A DNA stretch of 64,000 nt from Chitinophaga sp. YR573 (lineage in GTDB: Bacteria; Bacteroidota; Bacteroidia; Chitinophagales; Chitinophagaceae): NCBI RefSeq assembly GCF_900110995.1, contig NZ_FOJF01000001.1, positions 2,559,199 through 2,623,198 of the forward strand, written 5' to 3'. The notes under the pieces were generated by a model. The model worked only from the letters and a program-made list of their open reading frames with translations, searched no databases and was not told the origin of the DNA. The stretch's first letter is position 1. The number at the start of each line of letters is the position of its first letter. Shown piece by piece: positions 34,980 to 44,728 of this stretch. The position numbers were made by a program, and so were the translations under genes.

Positions 34980-35666
34980 TTAATCCCATGTCATCAGCTT
35001 GTTGCGGTCTTCTACTTTCAGACATTCTGCCAGTGTTTTTTCATCATACGATAAGCCATACTGTTGTAAAACATCTGCAGGAACACCATCCCATTCATTA
35101 GGTGTATTACCTCGATAGTCAATGTCTTTAATACCTATTTTACTGGTGAAGAACCCGTTGGCGGTAAGGTCTCTCATCAGGTTAAAGAAAGCCACACCCT
35201 GACTCATTTCCGGTGCTGCTTTTTCCGGGTAGGCGATCTGGTCTATCAGCGCCAGTTGCTGCTTACTGCTGCAATCCGTAAAGCGGTTGTCATAGAGCCG
35301 GGAACTGTGAAGGTCCAGCCAGCGTAATCCGCCACGCATGGGCGTTTTATATTTGGGCATATCTTTTACAATGAACTCGATAAATTCAGGCACTTTGGCA
35401 TCTGTTGCACTACCGGAGTGTTCATCTGCGGGGATGATAATATCTGCCAGTACGGTGATCGTTTTCATTTCTTCCGGTGTAAAGAATTTCTCTTCTTCCA
35501 GTTTTAAGTCCCGCTTTTTTTCTTCTTCGGTTCTCCCATACACAGGTGTTTTAACGCCGGCACCTACCGGAGGTTTAGTTTTCTTATCATCACTACAGGC
35601 GGTCAGAAAGGCACTCACAGATAAAGAGCCGACTGCCAGCGCTTTGAGGGTTTCTCTTCTATCCAT
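34980..35666 (-). CDS. Gluconate 2-dehydrogenase subunit 3 family protein
   Basis: 228 aa. N-terminal MDRRETLKALAVGS is Tat-like and is followed by a lipobox-like LTAC at about residue 24. The body shows FFTPEEMKTITVLADIIIPADEHSGSATDA and FNLMRDLTANGFFTSKIGIKDIDYRGN, the standard subunit-3 blocks. This subunit usually carries the GMC partner through the Tat pathway. Start is 2 nt after the GMC stop, so the two are coupled. Confidence 0.94.
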   Translation of the reverse strand: MDRRETLKALAVGSLSVSAFLTACSDDKKTKPPVGAGVKTPVYGRTEEEKKRDLKLEEEKFFTPEEMKTITVLADIIIPADEHSGSATDAKVPEFIEFIVKDMPKYKTPMRGGLRWLDLHSSRLYDNRFTDCSSKQQLALIDQIAYPEKAAPEMSQGVAFFNLMRDLTANGFFTSKIGIKDIDYRGNTPNEWDGVPADVLQQYGLSYDEKTLAECLKVEDRNKLMTWD

Positions 35667-35668
35667 TG

Positions 35669-37408
35669 TTAAATGTTTTGTTTTTTTAACTCACTCATAA
35701 TGTATTCAGAAGCACGCATAGACAGGGCGAGGATGGTCCAGGTAGGATTTTTATCTGCCTGGGATACAAAAGATCCTCCATCTACCACGAACAAATTTTT
35801 TACATCATGGGCCTGACTATATTTATTCAGAACAGATTTTTTAGGATCATTTCCCATACGGGTTGTTCCTACTTCATGAATGATACGACCGGGGTTTTCC
35901 AGTCCGTACATCGTTTCCGGCCCGGGTTTGTTACCCAATGGCACACCACCCATTTCATGAATCAGCTGTTCGAAAGTATCCTGCATATGTTTAGCCTGTT
36001 TGATCTCATGATCGCTCCAGGTGTAGTTAAAGCGTAATACAGGAATGCCCCATTTATCAACTACGTTGGGGTCTATTTCACAGTAGTTGTCTTCGCGGGC
36101 AATGGACTCACCTCTTCCTGCAAAGCCGATGGTAGCCCCGTAAAAGCGGCGGTAATCGTCTTTAAGGCCGGCGCCATATCCACCGGCAGGTTTCATTTGT
36201 CCGTCACGGCCCGGATATTTACCGTTCATGTTTTCTATCGCATTCACAAATCCGTAGGATGGCATACGCAGCCCGCCACCGAATTCCATATGATAACCAC
36301 GTGCGAAGTCCAGCTTTTTATTATCGCCCCACCAGGGAATGTACATGTGCATGCCACCAACACCATCTTCATTATAACGTTTACGGTCCATGAGTTGTGG
36401 CAGGAAAGCTGCACGGGAAGAGCCGGTGGAGTCATGCAGGTATTTACCTACTATGCCACTGGCGTTGGCCAGTCCGTTCGGATAACGGGATGATTTGGAG
36501 TTCAGCAGTAAACGGGCGGTTTCCCCGGCACTGGCTGCAAGCACTATCACACGTGCCATTACCCTGTATTCTTCCAGGTCGGTTTTGTCTACATAGGCAA
36601 CGCCGGTGGCTTTGCCTTCACTGTTGGTGAGGACTTCCCTGGCCATGGCATTATCATACAGGTCTACATGCCCGCTTTTTACCGCAGGGTTTACGAGTAC
36701 AGAAGAAGAGGAGAAGTCGGCATATACAGCGCAGCTTCGTCCGCACTGCCCACAATAGAAACAGGGGCTGCGGTCTTTATTAACAGAGCGGGTCAGCATA
36801 GACATTCTTGCAGGTATAACAGGAATGCCTAGTTTGGTACCAGCCTTTTTTATCATTAGTTCATGCAATCTTGGTTTGGGAGGAGGCAGGAAAAAACCAT
36901 CCGGCTCATTGGGCAGGCCTTCTTTTGTACCGAAGACACCGATCATCTTATCTACACGGTCGTAGAAAGGCGCTACTTCTTCGTATTCAATAGGCCAGTC
37001 ATCGCCCAGCCCGTCATAACTTTTGTGTTTAAAATCGCGTGGACCAAAGCGCAGTGAAATTCGTCCCCAGTGATTAGTACGTCCGCCTACCATACGGGAG
37101 CGGAACCAGTCGAATTTCGTCCCTTGTTTTGTTGTATAAGGTTCTCCCTCAATTTCCCATCCGCCATAGGCCGCATCAAAATCCCCGAATGCGCGGGTGG
37201 TACCGGCACCTCTTCTGGGCGATTCATAAGGCCATTTCAACTGTGTCATTTGTTCCGGATTAGCTGGGTCGAACTTTGGGCCTGCTTCCAGTAAGGCTAT
37301 CTTTAATCCTGCTTCTGATAAGATCTTTGCTGCCATACCGCCGCCAGCCCCGGAACCGACGATGCAGACATCGTACACCGGCCCCTTTTGCTTAATTTGG
37401 AATGCCAT
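35669..37408 (-). CDS. GMC family FAD oxidoreductase (sugar dehydrogenase catalytic subunit)
   Basis: 579 aa. FAD Rossmann VGSGAGGGMAAKILSEAG at about 16-33, MVGGRTNHWGR, a cysteine cluster CFYCGQCGRSC at about 217-227 and the C-terminal HEVGTTRMGNDP with the active-site His region. The type matches the catalytic subunit of membrane or periplasmic gluconate 2-dehydrogenase and glucoside 3-dehydrogenase. No own signal, which fits export with the subunit-3 partner encoded next. No cytochrome c subunit follows, so the electron acceptor is unknown. Confidence 0.93.
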   Translation of the reverse strand: MAFQIKQKGPVYDVCIVGSGAGGGMAAKILSEAGLKIALLEAGPKFDPANPEQMTQLKWPYESPRRGAGTTRAFGDFDAAYGGWEIEGEPYTTKQGTKFDWFRSRMVGGRTNHWGRISLRFGPRDFKHKSYDGLGDDWPIEYEEVAPFYDRVDKMIGVFGTKEGLPNEPDGFFLPPPKPRLHELMIKKAGTKLGIPVIPARMSMLTRSVNKDRSPCFYCGQCGRSCAVYADFSSSSVLVNPAVKSGHVDLYDNAMAREVLTNSEGKATGVAYVDKTDLEEYRVMARVIVLAASAGETARLLLNSKSSRYPNGLANASGIVGKYLHDSTGSSRAAFLPQLMDRKRYNEDGVGGMHMYIPWWGDNKKLDFARGYHMEFGGGLRMPSYGFVNAIENMNGKYPGRDGQMKPAGGYGAGLKDDYRRFYGATIGFAGRGESIAREDNYCEIDPNVVDKWGIPVLRFNYTWSDHEIKQAKHMQDTFEQLIHEMGGVPLGNKPGPETMYGLENPGRIIHEVGTTRMGNDPKKSVLNKYSQAHDVKNLFVVDGGSFVSQADKNPTWTILALSMRASEYIMSELKKQNI

Positions 37409-37517
37409 ATCGTGGATAATTTAATTGAACTTTAAGTGACTTTTAAATCTATAAATTATTTTTAAGGGATTAAAGAGAAATAGTAGGAACGGAGATTTTA
37501 GACAAATATTTATAACT

Positions 37518-38987
37518 ATGGAGGCATCATATCTTATTGGCGTGGATATCGGAACCAGCAGTACCAAAGTAATAGCTGTACAAACAAACGGAAAGGTGCT
37601 GGCACATCACCAGCAGGATTATCCCACCCAACAGTCTCAACCCGGTTATAGTGAACAGGATCCCGAAGAAATACTGAAGGCGGTAAAGAGTGGTATCCGT
37701 AGTGTTGCGCTTTTATTAAAACAGGACCCACTGGCGATCTCATTCAGTTGTGCGATGCATAGCGTGATGGCTGTGGATAAAGATCACCAGGGTTTAACAC
37801 CACTTATTATCTGGGCAGATAACCGTAGTCAGGAGATTGCGGACAAGATAAACGAACGCGAAAGTTTATATCAGCAGACAGGTGTTCCGGTACATCCGAT
37901 GTCTCCCTTGTGTAAGATTATCTGGTGGCGGGAACAGGCGCCGGAGACGTTTGAATCAGCGGCTAAATTTATCGGGATCAAGGAATACATTTTCTATCAT
38001 TTCTTTGAACGTTATATCACAGATCATTCTATTGCTTCGGCAACAGGATTGTTTAATATTCATGAGCTAGAATGGAATGCCCCTTCTTTATCTCTGGCAG
38101 GAATTACGGCAACGCAGTTAGCGGAAGCGGTACCCAGTGAAAGCATTATTACCGGCTTGTTACCTCTATTAGCGGAAGAAATGGGGATCCCTGTTACTAC
38201 AAAATTTATAGCTGGCGGTAGTGATGGTTGCCTGGCACAATTAGGCAGTAGTGCGCTGGATGCAGGGCATGCTACTTTAACGATAGGTACTAGTGGAGCA
38301 GTGCGGATGGCAATAGATAAACCGGTGACAGATGCGCATGGACGTTTGTTCACTTATGTACTTACTCCAGGGCATTTTATTACAGGAGGGGCGTCTAATA
38401 ATGGAGGGGTATTGATCCAGTGGTTCCTGGATGCTTTTGTGCAGGCAGTAACAGATAAGAAGATCTCTGTGGATGGGGCATTACAACAGGCATTGGCTGT
38501 TGCTCCCGGCTCAGAAGGCTTGTTGTGTTTACCATATCTGCATGGAGAAAGAGCACCGGTATGGGATGGACATACCAAGGGGGCTTATATAGGAGTACGG
38601 CCACAACATAATGCCTGGCATTTTATGCGGGCTATGCTGGAAGGAATGGCCTTCGGCCTGTTAAGTATTACGGAAGCACTGGAAGAAACAGCGGGAACAA
38701 TTAATAAGATTTCCGTGAGTGGCGGATTTACCGCTTCAGCTGAATGGGTACAGTTGCTGGCGGATATCTTCCAGCGCCCTATGTATCTGCAAAGGGAAGG
38801 GGATGCCTCAGCGATGGGCGCTGTTCTGCTGGGTTTTCAGGCATTGAATATTACGCCGGATTTTGCAGCAGTGCTGCCTGATAAAGTGTTTACACCTGAT
38901 GCGACACATGCGCAAACATACCAGGCAGCATATGCTGTTTATAAAAAACTATATAGTGCGTTGAAAGAGATCTTCAGAGAGATATAA
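37518..38987 (+). CDS. Gluconokinase, FGGY family
   Basis: 489-aa cytosolic sugar kinase. Seen: LIGVDIGTSSTKVIA (phosphate 1), HSVMAVD, VHPMSPLCKIIWWRE, a block typical of gluconate kinases of this family, GTSGAVRM, and the second signature GMAFGLLSITEALEE with ISVSGGF. It would phosphorylate gluconate to 6-phosphogluconate. Divergent from the GMC operon with a 109-bp shared promoter region, which fits periplasmic sugar oxidation followed by uptake and phosphorylation. Xylulokinase is the main alternative. Confidence 0.85.
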   Translation: MEASYLIGVDIGTSSTKVIAVQTNGKVLAHHQQDYPTQQSQPGYSEQDPEEILKAVKSGIRSVALLLKQDPLAISFSCAMHSVMAVDKDHQGLTPLIIWADNRSQEIADKINERESLYQQTGVPVHPMSPLCKIIWWREQAPETFESAAKFIGIKEYIFYHFFERYITDHSIASATGLFNIHELEWNAPSLSLAGITATQLAEAVPSESIITGLLPLLAEEMGIPVTTKFIAGGSDGCLAQLGSSALDAGHATLTIGTSGAVRMAIDKPVTDAHGRLFTYVLTPGHFITGGASNNGGVLIQWFLDAFVQAVTDKKISVDGALQQALAVAPGSEGLLCLPYLHGERAPVWDGHTKGAYIGVRPQHNAWHFMRAMLEGMAFGLLSITEALEETAGTINKISVSGGFTASAEWVQLLADIFQRPMYLQREGDASAMGAVLLGFQALNITPDFAAVLPDKVFTPDATHAQTYQAAYAVYKKLYSALKEIFREI

Positions 38988-40907
38988 TCACCCGAACATC
39001 TTTGCCAGATCAGACAGTTTAAATGAGATATAAGTATACTTTCCGCCGGGGGAAGAGGTTGGCATTGCACAGGCAAACAACTCGTCAATTACGTTCTGCA
39101 TCTCTCTTGTAGTCAATGATTTACCGGCAGGGATAGCATTGTTGCGGGCCATGGAGCGTACCAGTTGCTCGCGACGGTTTACTTTCAGGTCATTACTGAA
39201 ATTCTTGAACTGCTCCAGTAATCCTTCTATGCTGGCCTGTTCGTTACCGGTTTGTATATCAGCAGGAGTACCACGCACAACAAAGGTGTTGTTCCCGAAA
39301 GGTTCCAGGTCATAACCCAATACCAGTAAGTCAGGTAACATTTCAGCGATCAGTGCCGCATCTGCGGGCAGGAGCGGGAGTGTCTGCGGGAACAGGTTTT
39401 GCTGTACCGGCACAGGACTGTCCTGTAATGCCCGCTGGTATCGTTCATAAAGAATACGTTCATGAGCCGCCTGCTGATCAATCAGGATAAATCCTGATTT
39501 TATCTGAGAGAGGATATATCGTTGATGTACCTGTACCGGTACCTTCTGATCTATAGTAGTATCCTGCCAGCGTTCATCTATCAGAGAGGAAGAGGCTGAA
39601 AAGCCACTAGCCTCTTCATTTTGAAGGGGCGTATTCACAGAAGGTCCGCCTGTATCCAGGGAAGACCTGTCAACAGGAGGTCTCTCAAGAGAAGACCTGC
39701 CGGTAGAAAAACTATCAGACTTCCCTATATCATACAAATCCTTCCAATGCTTAAGATTGCTGCTGTTATCAATTACATGGGCCTGGTTAGCCTGCGTAAA
39801 GGTCTTATATAAGGAGCCGCTGGCCGACTGTGTCTGCTGCTGTTCCGTAAAAGGTTTGCTGATGGCATCCAGTTGCTGAATACCCGGGTCCAGTTCAAAA
39901 TCCAGGGTAGGAGTGATACTGAATTGTGCCAGAGCATGTTTCACGGCAGACTGAACAAAGGCATACATCACTTTATCATCATCAAACTTTATCTCCTGTT
40001 TGGTAGGATGGACGTTGATATCTATATGTTCAGGGTCCAGGTCTATGAACAGTACATATAAAGGGTAGCTGTCTGCCGGTATCATTTCCGCAAAAGCGTT
40101 CATGATAGCATGGTGCAGATAGGGACTCTTAATAAAACGATTATTGACAAAGAAGAACTGATCACCCCGTGTTTTCTTGGCTGTGTCCGGTTTACCTACA
40201 AAGCCATTTACATCCATATAGTCTGTCGTTTCTTTTACAGACACCAGGCGGGCATTGTAATGCTGGCCCAGAATGGAGACGATGCGTTGTTTCAGCGAAC
40301 CTTTTTCCAGGTAAAACAGCTGGGTGTTATTATTATTAAGGGTAAACTGTACCAGTGGGAAGGCCATGGCTACCCTGATAAACTCATCTACAATATGCCG
40401 CATTTCTGCCGCATTGCTTTTCAGGAAATTACGGCGTGCAGGAACATTGAAGAAGAGGTTCTTCATGGCAATGCTGGTGCCTTCTGCTGTCTGGCAGGGC
40501 TCCTGTTTCCTTACAGCGCTGTTGTCTATTTCTATATAGGTGCCGAGGTCTGTACCGCGAAGCCGGGTTTTCAGCTCCACCTGTGATACGGCGGCGATAG
40601 AAGCCAGGGCTTCTCCACGGAATCCCATGGTACGTATACGGAAGAGGTCTTCGATGGTTTGTATTTTGGAAGTAGCGTGTCTTTCAAAAGACATGCGGGC
40701 ATCAGTCTCACTCATTCCCTTTCCATTATCGATCACCTGCACCAGTTCTTTGCCTGCATCCCTGATAATCAGTTGTATTTCAGTAGCTCCCGCATCCACA
40801 GCGTTTTCAAGCAGTTCTTTCACTGCCGATGCCGGCCGTTGAATCACTTCCCCTGCTGCTATCTGATTGGCTATGTTGTCTGGTAATAGATTGATTATAT
40901 CCGCCAC
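38988..40907 (-). CDS. mutL: DNA mismatch repair protein MutL
   Basis: 639 aa beginning with GTG (40907); no in-frame ATG is near. GHKL ATPase motifs: ELLENAVDAGAT, DNGKGM, FERHATSKI and GFRGEALASI. The C-terminal dimerisation domain contains DQQAAHERILYE at about 490, the MutL endonuclease motif D-Q-H-A-x2-E-x4-E with Gln for His; with CAMPTSSPGGK near the end it suggests the nicking type of MutL. A Ser/Asp-rich linker spans about 370-460. Stop is directly next to the gluconokinase stop. Confidence 0.97.
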   Translation of the reverse strand: MADIINLLPDNIANQIAAGEVIQRPASAVKELLENAVDAGATEIQLIIRDAGKELVQVIDNGKGMSETDARMSFERHATSKIQTIEDLFRIRTMGFRGEALASIAAVSQVELKTRLRGTDLGTYIEIDNSAVRKQEPCQTAEGTSIAMKNLFFNVPARRNFLKSNAAEMRHIVDEFIRVAMAFPLVQFTLNNNNTQLFYLEKGSLKQRIVSILGQHYNARLVSVKETTDYMDVNGFVGKPDTAKKTRGDQFFFVNNRFIKSPYLHHAIMNAFAEMIPADSYPLYVLFIDLDPEHIDINVHPTKQEIKFDDDKVMYAFVQSAVKHALAQFSITPTLDFELDPGIQQLDAISKPFTEQQQTQSASGSLYKTFTQANQAHVIDNSSNLKHWKDLYDIGKSDSFSTGRSSLERPPVDRSSLDTGGPSVNTPLQNEEASGFSASSSLIDERWQDTTIDQKVPVQVHQRYILSQIKSGFILIDQQAAHERILYERYQRALQDSPVPVQQNLFPQTLPLLPADAALIAEMLPDLLVLGYDLEPFGNNTFVVRGTPADIQTGNEQASIEGLLEQFKNFSNDLKVNRREQLVRSMARNNAIPAGKSLTTREMQNVIDELFACAMPTSSPGGKYTYISFKLSDLAKMFG

Positions 40908-41091
40908 TTATGGTGTCCTTTTAGCGTAAAGTTAGGAAAGTTTAATGGTTGCTAAAATGTTAAATACAGTAGGATGGTCTCTCATATGAAACCAGGATAC
41001 AATACAAATCGTAAATTTAAAAAGGGCGTCAATATAAAGTTTAATCATCAGAAGCTTGTTAATGAGTCGTTAATCGGGTAAAATTATAGCT

Positions 41092-41643
41092 ATGAAGTGG
41101 CGGAATCTGATAATTTTGAATGTCGCTGTGTTAGTTAGTAATTGCTCCTGTTCACAGAACGGGGCAAAAAATAAGACTATGGAAGGAAAAAAGAGTGAAG
41201 TGTATTCCCGTACGGACACCAGCAAGGTAAGCCTATCCAACGATAAATGGAAAGAACAGCTATCCCCTGAGGTGTATAACATTGCCCGTGAAAAGGGTAC
41301 TGAATGGGCATTTACAGGAAAATACTGGAACAGTACGGAAAAGGGTACTTACTACTGTGCTGCATGCGGAAACCCTTTATTTGTTTCTGATGCCAAGTTT
41401 GAGAGTAGTTGCGGATGGCCAAGTTTTTTTGAACCAATTACGAAGGGAAGTGTTATTTATTCACCGGACAATGATCACGGGATGCAACGTACAGAAGTAA
41501 TGTGCGGACGTTGTAAGGCACACCTGGGTCATGTATTTGATGATGGTCCGCCACCAACAGGGTTGCGTTACTGTATCAATTCAGTTATACTGGATTTTGA
41601 TAAAGCGCAAAGTGCTGAAAAGCATTATACAGAAAAACACTAA
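41092..41643 (+). CDS. msrB: Peptide-methionine (R)-S-oxide reductase, exported
   Basis: 183 aa. N-terminal hydrophobic stretch ending SNCSC at about residue 20, probably a lipoprotein signal. MsrB domain at about 50-183: zinc pairs CAAC and CGRC, SSCGWPSF, HLGHVFDDGP and the catalytic RYCINS. It repairs methionine-R-sulfoxide in proteins, here likely in the periplasm. Single gene with a strong bidirectional terminator. Confidence 0.95.
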   Translation: MKWRNLIILNVAVLVSNCSCSQNGAKNKTMEGKKSEVYSRTDTSKVSLSNDKWKEQLSPEVYNIAREKGTEWAFTGKYWNSTEKGTYYCAACGNPLFVSDAKFESSCGWPSFFEPITKGSVIYSPDNDHGMQRTEVMCGRCKAHLGHVFDDGPPPTGLRYCINSVILDFDKAQSAEKHYTEKH

Positions 41644-41662
41644 GGGGGAATAATAAAAATAA

Positions 41663-41709
41663 GGAAAGACGAATTGCAGGGAGTAAACATCCTGGTAATT
41701 CGTCTTTCC
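41663..41709. terminator. Bidirectional terminator between msrB and the YciI gene
   Basis: 13-bp perfect stem 41663-41675 and 41697-41709, with an inner CAGG/CCTG pairing in the loop. It serves both convergent genes. Confidence 0.85.
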
Positions 41710-41714
41710 CCATT

Positions 41715-42002
41715 TTATGAAAGGTAAGCTTGCAGTTCGTTTACGTAAGACGTTGGCTCAAATTCAATAATCTCATAAAGCGCCAGCTGGTATTTATCCA
41801 GCGGATCCTCACTCATAATTTGTTCTACTTCTTTCCGGCTCGAGGCTTTGCAAAGAATTACACCTCCGGATTTAGGCTTTCTTCGTCCCGCCAGAATAAA
41901 TTGTCCGCTTTTATAGAATTTATCAAGAAAAGCTCTGTGCTGGTCCATGTAGTGTTCTACGGCAGCTACGGGACGGATGTATTGCAACATGATTAAGTAC
42001 AT
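41715..42002 (-). CDS. YciI family protein
   Basis: 95 aa from ATG 42002 (ATG 41990, MLQYIRP, is the other option). Ferredoxin-like alpha/beta fold: YIRPVAAVEHYMDQHRAFLDKFYKSGQFILAGRR, with the family His/Asp pair in HYMDQHR, and DPLDKYQLALYEIIEFEP near the end. YciI proteins are small, often catalytic-looking, of unknown or varied function. The open frame to 42056 looks like non-coding extension. Confidence 0.9.
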   Translation of the reverse strand: MYLIMLQYIRPVAAVEHYMDQHRAFLDKFYKSGQFILAGRRKPKSGGVILCKASSRKEVEQIMSEDPLDKYQLALYEIIEFEPTSYVNELQAYLS

Positions 42003-42265
42003 AATAGCGCTTCGATGATAGGATTTAAGATCATAATTAGGATGGCATTTGTACAAAGGTATAAAACTATTGCAGCTTTAATTTTTTTAATAAATAGCTA
42101 GAAATTAGGCCCTTGCCCAAGATATGATAGTATATTAACCAATACCAGATACTATACGTAATATATGCTCAAAAAGACTAATTTAATAATGGGTCTTCCT
42201 ATTGTACTAACGAAAATCTGAGTATTTTAGCGTATAATAATATTATTAATTCTGATCCCCTGATT

Positions 42266-44014
42266 ATGACAAGAAACATTTCCAAGGTTTTGTTAACCGC
42301 TGTTACAGCAGCGGTCGTATTCTCTGCTTGTTCCAAGCTGCCGGAGCAAAGTAAGTATATCCCCAAAACTGCTGGTGTAGTACTTAACATCAACAGCAAA
42401 GAAATCAGCAAGAAGCTGATTACAAATGGTATCACCATGGACAAGCTGTTTACGGCTGTGCAGGATAAAGATACTGCCAGCACCGCAGCTAAGGCATGGA
42501 AGGATGCAGAGAACTCTGGTATAGATCTGCAGAGTAATTTCTTTGTGTCTGTTGTATTTAACAGCAGCCAGCAGTCGTATGTAAGTATGACCGGTGGTTT
42601 GAAAGATGCCGCAAAGTTTGAAGCATATCTGAAAAAGAATATTGCTAATTACTCCCTGAAAACGAAAAAGGATTTTCAATACGTTTGGGAAGAAGACCAG
42701 AAGGCTGTGATCGGCTGGAATAAAGAAACAGTGATCTATGTTAAAGGTGTAGACGCGGACAAACTGAAAAGCGGAATGCCTGGTGGTGCAGCTCCTGCTT
42801 ATCCTGACTCGGATTCTGAAGCAGTAGATTCTGCTGTTGCTGCTCCTGCCCGCGTGGTAACAGCTGTTGCTAGCGCAGAAGAAGATACCTGGGTAGCAGA
42901 AACAGATCACCTGTTTCACCTGAAAAAAGAAGAAACGGCCGGTACTATTGAAGCATTCAAAGACCTGCTGAAAGGGGATGCTGATGTAAGCGTATACGTA
43001 AACCCGGAGCCAATCTACAGCACACAGGCTACCATGATCCCTGCCAATCTTAAAGAAATCATTTCCGGTAGTTATTACACCGGCGCTGTGAACTTTGATA
43101 AAGGAAAGATCGTGATGGAAGGTTCTTCTTACATGGGTAAAGAAATGGCTGCTATATATAAGAAATATGGCGCACAGGAAGCTGATCTGGACATGCTGGA
43201 AAAATATCCTTCCAGTAACATTACCGGTTTTCTGGTATATGGTTTCGATTTCCGCATGCTGGGTGATATCATTAAAAGCACCGGTATGGATGGCATCGTA
43301 AACATGACACTGCACAGCTCGGGACTTACCCTGGATGATATCCTGGCTGCATTTAAAGGTCAGATGGTATTTGTTGCATCCGACTTTGCGGTAAACAAAA
43401 CCCCTAATCCTTATTTCCCGGAAGACAGTATCACCAAACCGGATGCTAAATGGCTGTTTGCAATGAAAGTAGGCGATAAAGCTGCTTTCAATAAAGTAAT
43501 GGCTTCTCCTATGGTAGGTGGAATGTTTACCAAACAGGGCGACCATTATGTAATGAATCAGCAGATGCCAGGCATGCCGGCAGTATCTATCACTGATAAG
43601 CTGGTAACCCTTGCTTCTGATAACAATGTATTGACACAATACCTGGATGGTAAATCAAAAGCTGGCGGACTGGATAATAGTTTCGTAAGCAAAATAAAAG
43701 GTAATCCGTTAGGTGGTTATGTAAACCTGGAAAAGATCGTCAACAATATTCCTGAGGAAGAAGTTCCGGCAGACGGTAAAGAACTGGCCGGCCAGTTTAA
43801 GAACCTGTTGAAAGATGCCACTGTTCTTTCTGAAAAATTTGATGGTAAAGTACAACACTCTCACATGGTACTGACCTTCAAAAATGAAAATGAAAACAGC
43901 CTGGTACAACTGGTGAACCTGGGAACAAATGTTGCCAAATACATGCAGGATAAAAAGAAGAAAGAAGCGGCGGAAGCCGTAGCAGTCGATACCGCTGCTG
44001 CTATCGCACAATAA
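42266..44014 (+). CDS. DUF4836 family lipoprotein
   Basis: 582 aa with lipobox FSAC-S at about residue 21. The block YIPKTAGVVLNINSKEISKKLITNGITMDKLF marks DUF4836, a Bacteroidota family of unknown function found in cell-surface proteins. An Ala/Val/Asp-rich low-complexity linker sits at about 175-205, and the C-terminus is basic and then Ala-rich. Single gene with its own terminator. Role unknown. Confidence 0.9.
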   Translation: MTRNISKVLLTAVTAAVVFSACSKLPEQSKYIPKTAGVVLNINSKEISKKLITNGITMDKLFTAVQDKDTASTAAKAWKDAENSGIDLQSNFFVSVVFNSSQQSYVSMTGGLKDAAKFEAYLKKNIANYSLKTKKDFQYVWEEDQKAVIGWNKETVIYVKGVDADKLKSGMPGGAAPAYPDSDSEAVDSAVAAPARVVTAVASAEEDTWVAETDHLFHLKKEETAGTIEAFKDLLKGDADVSVYVNPEPIYSTQATMIPANLKEIISGSYYTGAVNFDKGKIVMEGSSYMGKEMAAIYKKYGAQEADLDMLEKYPSSNITGFLVYGFDFRMLGDIIKSTGMDGIVNMTLHSSGLTLDDILAAFKGQMVFVASDFAVNKTPNPYFPEDSITKPDAKWLFAMKVGDKAAFNKVMASPMVGGMFTKQGDHYVMNQQMPGMPAVSITDKLVTLASDNNVLTQYLDGKSKAGGLDNSFVSKIKGNPLGGYVNLEKIVNNIPEEEVPADGKELAGQFKNLLKDATVLSEKFDGKVQHSHMVLTFKNENENSLVQLVNLGTNVAKYMQDKKKKEAAEAVAVDTAAAIAQ

Positions 44015-44036
44015 TCTTTATCAAACTTTAATATGG

Positions 44037-44064
44037 CCCGGCTTCGAAAGAAGCCGGGTTTTTT
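44037..44064 (+). terminator. Rho-independent terminator after the DUF4836 gene
   Basis: Stem CCCGGCTT (44037-44044) and AAGCCGGG (44051-44058), six-base loop, then six T. It leaves only 13 nt before the next start codon. Confidence 0.92.
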
Positions 44065-44077
44065 ATACATTACAGTT

Positions 44078-44728
44078 ATGCAGATACAGTTAGAGAACCT
44101 GGTGCCTGTTCCGCTGCGGGATAAAGTATTGCAGCGGTCGTCAGACATCTGGAACAGGGAAATAACCTTTACGCCTGGACATTTCGTGAAGATAAAAGCG
44201 CCTTCCGGTACCGGTAAAACTACACTGGTACATTACCTGTATCATATCAGGTATGATTATACCGGCAAGGTGCTGGTAGATGGCAAGCTGTGGCAGTCGT
44301 ACAATAAAGAAGTGATTGCTACCATGCGCCAGCAACAGGTGAGCGTGATATTTCAGGACCTGCGCATCTTTGAACAGTTGACCGCAGAAGAGAATATTGA
44401 ACTGAAACGGGTAATGACACCTCAGCCATACTGTACCTCAGAAAAGGTAAAAGAAATGGCCGCCCGCCTCAACGTTACCCATATACTGTCTCAAAGTGGC
44501 AAGACCCTTTCCTACGGAGAGAGGCAGCGTATTGCTATCATACGCGCACTGGTACAACCCTTTAAATGGCTGATCATGGATGAACCATTCAGCCATTTGG
44601 ATGAAGAGAATGCAAAACGTGCAGCCGAGCTGATTGGGGAAGAATGCCGTGCCCGCGGCGCTGGTTTTATTTTAACAGACCTGGACCATGATACCAGGTT
44701 TGCGTATGACTCACACTATAACTTATGA
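44078..44728 (+). CDS. ABC transporter ATP-binding protein
   Basis: 216 aa from ATG 44078. Walker A APSGTGKTT at about 45-53, Q-loop VSVIFQDLRIFEQL, signature LSYGERQRIAIIRAL (Y in place of the usual G-G context) and Walker B LIMDEPFSHLDEEN. The small size and the FtsX/MacB-type partner suggest a LolD/FtsE/MacB-like exporter or lipoprotein-handling ATPase. Overlaps the permease gene by 4 nt (ATGA). The frame is open to 44033, but that would run through the terminator. Confidence 0.92.
   Translation: MQIQLENLVPVPLRDKVLQRSSDIWNREITFTPGHFVKIKAPSGTGKTTLVHYLYHIRYDYTGKVLVDGKLWQSYNKEVIATMRQQQVSVIFQDLRIFEQLTAEENIELKRVMTPQPYCTSEKVKEMAARLNVTHILSQSGKTLSYGERQRIAIIRALVQPFKWLIMDEPFSHLDEENAKRAAELIGEECRARGAGFILTDLDHDTRFAYDSHYNL

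Noticed and set aside
42293..43639. Long open frame (448 codons) on the minus strand opposite the DUF4836 gene
   Set aside because: It is antisense to a clearly coding lipoprotein gene; its translation is rich in Tyr, His, Cys and Phe without any domain, as expected for a shadow frame.
44033..44077. Upstream start of the ABC ATPase gene
   Set aside because: The extra 15 codons pass through the terminator hairpin of the DUF4836 gene; ATG 44078 gives the standard ATPase start.
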